DNA of 64,000 nucleotides from assembly GCA_045636425.1 (NCBI GenBank), contig JAZTXM010000019.1, forward strand, positions 17,597-81,596, written 5' to 3'. The position numbers and the translations under genes are program-made. This document shows positions 60,168 through 64,000 of the stretch, piece after piece (the stretch's first letter is position 1; the number at the start of each line of letters is the position of its first letter). A model generated the notes under the pieces. It was not told where the DNA came from and searched no databases. It saw only the letters and a list, made by a program, of their open reading frames with translations. This DNA is from UMGS1883 sp045636425. Lineage in GTDB: Bacteria > Bacillota > Clostridia > UMGS1883.

Positions 60168-61901
60168 TTAAAAATTAAAATCAATTATGTGTTCTTCGTA
60201 AGTTTTTGCCAACTTTTTGTAGTCAATTTTTCCCATTGGGGTATATGGTATTTCGTCTACGAAAATAATATCGGCTGCCCTGCCTCGTTCTTCGCAGACG
60301 TCGTGACACATTTTTAAAATCTCTCGTCTTATAGAAAATTTTTCTTCGTCTGTATATGTGTTGTCAAGCTTTACAATACCAACAGGAAGCTCACCCTGAT
60401 TGTGATTAGGATCTTTTATGCCCACAACAGCGCAAAGTGTTGTTTTTTCATACTGCGAAAGCACACCTTCAAGAATTGCAGGATATATCTTATGGCCATC
60501 AAACCTAATAATCATTCGTTTAATTCTGCCGTTTATAAATAGGAATCCATCCTCATCAAGATAACCTAAATCGCCGCTATGTATCCATATGTTCCCATCT
60601 GCGTGTTTTTTCATAACACTTTTGGTTTCTTCTTCATCATTGAAGTAGCCCTTCATCATGAGGTCGCCGGTCACGCAAATTTCACCTTCCTGATTATACC
60701 CAAGCTCTTCGCCTGTTTCCGTGTCAAAAATCCCAACTGTTGCAGCGAGAAGCGGGATGCCGGCACTTTTGTCTTTGTAAACATTCGAGAAGCAAGCTGC
60801 GGAAGCTGACGAAGTTTCACTCATCCCATAACCTTGACTAAGAGGATATTTGCCACCATGCTCTTTTAAAAATGTATTAAAGCGTTCCTCAAGTCCAGGA
60901 TTCATTGTGTCACCACCGCACCCTGTGGTTTTAAGCATAGAAAGATCAGCCTTTTTCATTATTTTTTCAGACATAAGTTTGTCATAAAAAGATGGAACCG
61001 CCATCATAGCATTTGGTTTGTATTTTTTGACAAGCTTTCCAATGCGCTCTACACTAAAATCGGGAATAAGAATATTTTCAAACCTCATTGCTATCGGCAT
61101 ATGTAGTCCACACCCAACGCCGTAGGATGCAAAGATAGGCATAATATCTAAGAATTTATCTCCCCAATCATGGTCCACACCACTAAGACGAAAGCTATCT
61201 GCCATCGCATTAAGTCCACGATTTGTAAGCATTACTCCCTTGGGATGTCCTGTTGTACCTCCGGTATATGTAATCATTGCTAAATCGTTATCGATAAATG
61301 TATGCTTTTTAGCAACGCCTGATTTACTCGCAGAAATAAAATCTTTCCACAAAATTAAATTGTTCCATTTGGGAGTTTGAGGAGTTTTTTTCTTTAATTT
61401 GTACCCAACTTTTCTAAGTGGCGACAATGAGTCTGTTGCTGACTGAACAATTATGTTTTTTAGATCTAATTTATCATAAATTTTCTCAACTTTAGGTAGT
61501 GCAATATTTAATGAAACTAAGACTTTGGATTTTGCTAAACTGATTGTATCAAGAATCCTTTGAGCATCCATCCTTGGGTCAATAAAGTTTGAAATTGCTC
61601 CTATTTTATTTAAACCATACATAGCAAATACTGTTTCTGGGGTCGCAACAGACAAAAAGGAAACTATTTCTCCCGCCCTTATTCCTAACGAGTAAAAGGT
61701 ATCTGCACAACGGTTGATCTCTTTTAAAAACTCGATGTATGTAAAGCGTGTACCATAATAATAAAGCGCATTCCCGTTAGGATACGATTTAACGGTTTTC
61801 TCTAAATAGTCATATATAGAACCATTAACCTCAATAGAATCTCTTGCGTTTTCTGGATAATATTTTAGCCAAGGCTTTTCTTGTGATGGTTTTGTCTGCA
61901 T
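60168..61901 (-). CDS. acyl-CoA synthetase-like AMP-binding ligase
   Basis: 577 residues of the class I adenylate-forming family. P-loop ITYTGGTTGHPKGVML (near 205), A5 GYGMSETS, A7 HSGDLGYLDEDGFLFINGRIKRMII, and the C-terminal catalytic Lys in YTPMGKIDYKKL. No signal peptide; cytoplasmic. It would activate a carboxylic acid, such as a fatty acid released by the surface hydrolase, to an acyl-CoA. The substrate is not shown. Between TetR and the SLH gene with gaps of 51 and 41 bases. Confidence 0.9.
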   Translation of the reverse strand: MQTKPSQEKPWLKYYPENARDSIEVNGSIYDYLEKTVKSYPNGNALYYYGTRFTYIEFLKEINRCADTFYSLGIRAGEIVSFLSVATPETVFAMYGLNKIGAISNFIDPRMDAQRILDTISLAKSKVLVSLNIALPKVEKIYDKLDLKNIIVQSATDSLSPLRKVGYKLKKKTPQTPKWNNLILWKDFISASKSGVAKKHTFIDNDLAMITYTGGTTGHPKGVMLTNRGLNAMADSFRLSGVDHDWGDKFLDIMPIFASYGVGCGLHMPIAMRFENILIPDFSVERIGKLVKKYKPNAMMAVPSFYDKLMSEKIMKKADLSMLKTTGCGGDTMNPGLEERFNTFLKEHGGKYPLSQGYGMSETSSASAACFSNVYKDKSAGIPLLAATVGIFDTETGEELGYNQEGEICVTGDLMMKGYFNDEEETKSVMKKHADGNIWIHSGDLGYLDEDGFLFINGRIKRMIIRFDGHKIYPAILEGVLSQYEKTTLCAVVGIKDPNHNQGELPVGIVKLDNTYTDEEKFSIRREILKMCHDVCEERGRAADIIFVDEIPYTPMGKIDYKKLAKTYEEHIIDFNF

Positions 61902-61952
61902 CTAAGTGTTTTCTCCTTTTGTATGCTCTTTTCTGCGAACACAGAAAAACTA

Positions 61953-62513
61953 TTATTTTATATCTAATCTATGTAATATTCTGTCGTAGAGATTTTCTAA
62001 GAGCATTTGTGTTTTATCTCTGTCGTCCCATATTACATAATCGATAACAAATGAAATTAAAGAATATATAAAAATTTCAGCTTGTTCATTGGTGCAATTA
62101 AAAATTTTTGTTAATTTTTCTGAATAATTCTTATACCATTCTCGAAAATCTCTTGCTTTACTTCTCATGCGTTCTCCAAAAACAGGGCTTGTCGTAATTT
62201 GTATTGCAAGGCGAAGTTCATATTTGTACCTTTTAACCTCGTTTAAAAAAGTATCAAAATACTCTCTTATATTGTTTGTATGCTTGAATGTGTAACTAAA
62301 GAGGGCATCTACTACTTTTGACATGCCATATTTCCCGGCACTTATCCAAATATCATCCTTATTCTCAAACCAATGGTAAAGACTGCTTTGTGCAAGTTTT
62401 GTATCTCTGCATAATTCCCCAATAGACGCATGTGCCAAGCCAGTTTTAAGCAAATATTGCCATGTCGTTTCAATGATTTCTTTTTTTCTGTCGGACATAT
62501 TTAAACTGTCCAT
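61953..62513 (-). CDS. TetR-family transcriptional regulator
   Basis: 186 residues from ATG 62513 (GAAAGGA with 9-base spacing; TTG 62522 abuts that site). N-terminal helix-turn-helix SIGELCRDTKLAQSSLYHWFENKDD, then a helical ligand domain. Autoregulation is suggested by a palindrome at 62555. Divergent TetR repressors of acyl-CoA ligase genes often sense acyl-CoA; that is inference. First gene of the operon facing the invertible segment. Confidence 0.9.
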   Translation of the reverse strand: MDSLNMSDRKKEIIETTWQYLLKTGLAHASIGELCRDTKLAQSSLYHWFENKDDIWISAGKYGMSKVVDALFSYTFKHTNNIREYFDTFLNEVKRYKYELRLAIQITTSPVFGERMRSKARDFREWYKNYSEKLTKIFNCTNEQAEIFIYSLISFVIDYVIWDDRDKTQMLLENLYDRILHRLDIK

Positions 62514-62554
62514 CTTATTCAATCCTTTCTTTACTTGCCGCCATATTTAATTAG

Positions 62555-62568
62555 GTAATGGTCATTAC
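62555..62568. promoter_or_regulatory. TetR operator candidate
   Basis: GTAATG-GT-CATTAC, a perfect palindrome with 6-bp arms, about 42 bases upstream of the TetR start and outside the recombination sites. Confidence 0.6.
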
Positions 62569-62593
62569 AAGTAGTGGCAAAAAAAATTGCCTG

Positions 62594-62615
62594 CGACATA
62601 ATTGAAATTATGTGG
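62594..62615 (+). repeat. recombination-site repeat R1
   Basis: 22 bp. Left arm CGACATA, core ATTGAAAT, right arm TATGTGG. Its reverse complement matches R2 at 21 of 22 positions. Lies about 80 bases before the TetR start. Confidence 0.75.
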
Positions 62616-62626
62616 AGCGGCGATTC

Positions 62627-62648
62627 CCACATTATTGAAATTATGTTG
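62627..62648 (+). repeat. recombination-site repeat R3
   Basis: 22 bp. Left arm CCACATT, core ATTGAAAT, right arm TATGTTG. Direct orientation relative to R1 (33 bp apart), inverted relative to R2 (20 of 22 match). Confidence 0.7.
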
Positions 62649-62889
62649 CAAACAAATAAAAGAATTGAATATTAACTTGTCTAAAAAAACACAAAAGATT
62701 CCCCATATACAATAATACACACAACTTTTAGACCGGGCGATGTAAGAAATGTTCAACCGGTCTGTTTTGCTATGCCTATTTTTATTACATAATGACAATT
62801 TTTAAGAAAATATCCGTAAATCATTGACAAGCAACTCCCAAAGTGCTATACTATGTAAAATGAACGTTTTATGTTCGCTGTAATCTTTC
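62649..62889. other. putative invertible promoter segment
   Basis: 241 bp between R3 and R2. It contains a promoter on the plus strand, a hairpin AGACCGG (62730-62736) / CCGGTCT (62757-62763), and no convincing gene. The promoter points right, away from the TetR operon and antisense into the recombinase gene. Inversion between R1 or R3 and R2 would aim it at TetR, the ligase and the SLH hydrolase. This accounts for the 62514-62921 gene-free stretch. Confidence 0.7.
62824..62852 (+). promoter_or_regulatory. consensus promoter inside the invertible segment
   Basis: TTGACA (62824-62829), 17 bases, TATACT (62847-62852); expected start near 62859. The flank TAAATCATTGAC plus AACTCC recurs in the recombinase promoter. 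Confidence 0.82.
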
Positions 62890-62911
62890 CCACATAATTT
62901 CAATTATGTGG
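62890..62911 (-). repeat. recombination-site repeat R2 (inverted)
   Basis: 22 bp. Left arm CCACATA, core ATTTCAAT, right arm TATGTGG, with perfect 10-bp arms around TC. Lies 10 bases after the recombinase stop codon. Confidence 0.75.
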
Positions 62912-62921
62912 TTATTTTTAT

Positions 62922-63770
62922 TTATAGCCTTAAAAGTCCTAATTTTTGAATTTGTCTACGGTGTACTTCGCCTGTTTCCATTGTATAGATGCGAGTAGTA
63001 TTTACGCTTGAATGACCGAGAATATCGGCGAGCCTTACAATATCTTTTTGGATGCTGTAATAAGTTCGTGCGAATAAATGCCTAAGATTGTGTGGGAAAA
63101 CTTTTTCTTTTGAAACTCCAGCATTTTCGCAAAGGTCTTTCATCATTTTCCATATTGTACTTCTGTCAAGCGGTTTCCCTGTTCTTGTTATGAACACGGA
63201 GCCACTTGTTATTTTTTGCCCTTTTGCATATTCTAAAAGCATTTTGCAGAGCTCTTTTGGCAAGATCACAATACGCATTTTTCCTTTGCAGTTTATAGTT
63301 GCTTTTCTCATTTTAAGACTTTCAATCGTAACCGCAGAGAGTTCTGATACTCTGATTCCGCTAGCACATATTGTCTGCATAAGGTAATATAACCTTTCAT
63401 TCTTTTTTGACTTCGCAGCATCAAGCAGTCTTTCATATTCGGCTCTCGTCAGTTCTTTTTCCTTTTGTGCGAAAATCTGCTTTTGAATTTTTAGCATTTT
63501 GACCTTTAATTCGTACCAATGGTTAAAGTTGAAGAAACTATTGAGTGATGATAGAACCGAATTGACGGAAGCAGGTGCAAATTTTTCTGTTAAATACTCC
63601 TTATAACAAAGTACCGTCCGTTTATTAATTTCACTACCCGAAACCCATGTGAAAAAAGTATTAATATCACGCATATATTTATCAAGCGTTGCAGTTGATT
63701 TTTCCTCATTGATCAAGTAGTCTTTGAAATTTTCAATAAGTTCTTGGGTTATAGTTTTTGTCATTGTCAT
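62922..63770 (-). CDS. tyrosine recombinase (phage integrase family)
   Basis: 282 residues; AAAGGAAG 8 bases before ATG. N-terminal SAM-like core-binding domain (IENFKDYLINEEKSTATLDKY), then the catalytic domain: Arg in SGIRVSELS, Lys in CKGKMRIVIL, HNLRH box, His in GHSSVNTTRIY and nucleophilic Tyr in TRIYTME. Size is close to XerC/D. It may catalyse inversion at R1/R3 and R2, or integration of the whole accessory region, or both. The stop lies next to R2. Confidence 0.93.
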   Translation of the reverse strand: MTMTKTITQELIENFKDYLINEEKSTATLDKYMRDINTFFTWVSGSEINKRTVLCYKEYLTEKFAPASVNSVLSSLNSFFNFNHWYELKVKMLKIQKQIFAQKEKELTRAEYERLLDAAKSKKNERLYYLMQTICASGIRVSELSAVTIESLKMRKATINCKGKMRIVILPKELCKMLLEYAKGQKITSGSVFITRTGKPLDRSTIWKMMKDLCENAGVSKEKVFPHNLRHLFARTYYSIQKDIVRLADILGHSSVNTTRIYTMETGEVHRRQIQKLGLLRL

Positions 63771-63813
63771 TTTAACAACTTCCTTTCTTAATTTATATTA
63801 TTATTTTATCACG

Positions 63814-63842
63814 AACATAATAATATTCGATGGAGTTGTCAA
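63814..63842 (-). promoter_or_regulatory. promoter of the tyrosine recombinase gene
   Basis: Minus strand: TTGACA (63842-63837), 17 bases, TATGTT (63819-63814). It shares flanking sequence with the invertible promoter. Confidence 0.65.
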
Positions 63843-63879
63843 TGATTTAACTATATTTTCATGAATTTTGATATAAATA

Positions 63880-63916
63880 GGCGGTTATGATTTCATTTTT
63901 TAAAATCATAACCGCC
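63880..63916. terminator. perfect hairpin upstream of the recombinase promoter
   Basis: GGCGGTTATGATTT (63880-63893) pairs with AAATCATAACCGCC (63903-63916). On the plus strand it is followed by TTGATATATTGTTTTT. It overlaps the end of the small ORF at 63893. Confidence 0.6.
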
Positions 63917-63973
63917 TTGATATATTGTTTTTATTATGTAGCTAAAACCCATAAGTTCAATATTTATAGCCAT
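63893..63973 (-). CDS. 26-residue ORF at the right edge
   Basis: From ATG 63973 with GGAGG exactly 7 bases upstream; reads MAINIELMGFSYII… and ends GGYDFKK-stop. The frame is also open to the window edge, so it could be the end of a longer gene. No family recognised. Its last codons form one arm of the adjacent hairpin. Confidence 0.4.
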   Translation of the reverse strand: MAINIELMGFSYIIKTIYQGGYDFKK

Positions 63974-64000
63974 GTTGCCACCTCCAGCAACAACACTACC

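Noticed and set aside
62565..62798. 77-codon minus-strand ORF inside the invertible segment
   Set aside because: It runs through two recombination-site repeats, has no ribosome site, and its residues show no protein-like pattern; the sequence is better explained as promoter and sites.
62594..62911. Reading R1, R2 and R3 as a CRISPR array or as plain terminators
   Set aside because: Only three copies with unequal spacing and mixed orientation, and no cas genes; as hairpins they lack T runs, and the conserved asymmetric core is not needed for a terminator.

Overview
The window looks like the chromosome of an anaerobic, probably gut-dwelling member of the Clostridia. The grounds are: strong AGGAGG ribosome sites with frequent TTG/GTG starts, near-consensus sigma-A promoters with 17-bp spacers, a T-box leader, the rimP-nusA-ylxR-ylxQ-infB-rbfA operon in Firmicutes order, DUF4364, a ClpE-type ATPase, an LtaS-like sulfatase, S-layer-homology (SLH) proteins, and a bifurcating [FeFe] hydrogenase operon. 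No species can be named from the sequence alone.

Layout. 1-7.0 kb: sugar metabolism (end of a phosphohexomutase, an intracellular GH28 glycosidase, TrmO, a SemiSWEET-like protein, an esterase broken by an early TAA, MgtC, and a mannose-6-phosphate isomerase fused to a ROK sugar kinase). 7.1-10.7 kb: DUF4364, an ECF-type membrane protein, Nth, RarA. 10.7-19.3 kb, minus strand: a ten-gene translation/RNA operon from one promoter (19.2 kb) to a shared bidirectional terminator (10.7 kb). 19.3-24.1 kb, minus: YqeG, Ogg, a degenerate dehydrogenase-fold protein and ClpE. 24.3-26.2 kb: SLH surface protein, then tRNA-Leu(AAG). 26.6-30.0 kb, minus: LtaS-like sulfatase and a GT2 glycosyltransferase. 30.1-34.4 kb: a Dabb protein, a T-box-controlled MFS transporter and a convergent PTS EIICBA. 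34.5-46.4 kb, plus: TspO; then a tight run of two-component system, GerMN lipoprotein, DRTGG protein, anti-sigma-like ATPase, putative sensory [FeFe] hydrogenase, DRTGG and PHP proteins; then the catalytic hydrogenase operon (HydC, ATPase, ferredoxin, HydB, HydA), whose own promoter is followed by a 20-bp palindrome. 46.5-53.4 kb: FAD/Rieske oxidoreductase, GlmM, EF-P, a zinc-ribbon protein, AsnS, a TPR protein and TadA.

From about 53.4 kb to the right edge the region looks accessory: broken tRNA-Ser copies, an intact tRNA-Ser(CGA), a nuclease-fold protein with an unknown partner, small element-type genes, a secreted InlB-repeat protein, a 1283-residue SGNH-hydrolase/SLH surface protein, an acyl-CoA-synthetase-like ligase, a TetR regulator and a tyrosine recombinase.

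The main discovery candidate is at 62.59-62.91 kb. Between the TetR gene and the recombinase lie three copies of a 22-bp near-palindromic site with an identical asymmetric 8-bp core; one copy is inverted relative to the other two. They flank a consensus promoter that now points away from the TetR-ligase-SLH operon. This is the expected layout of a recombinase-controlled invertible promoter, and it would make the surface esterase/lipase operon phase-variable. The layout is seen in the sequence; the inversion itself is inferred.
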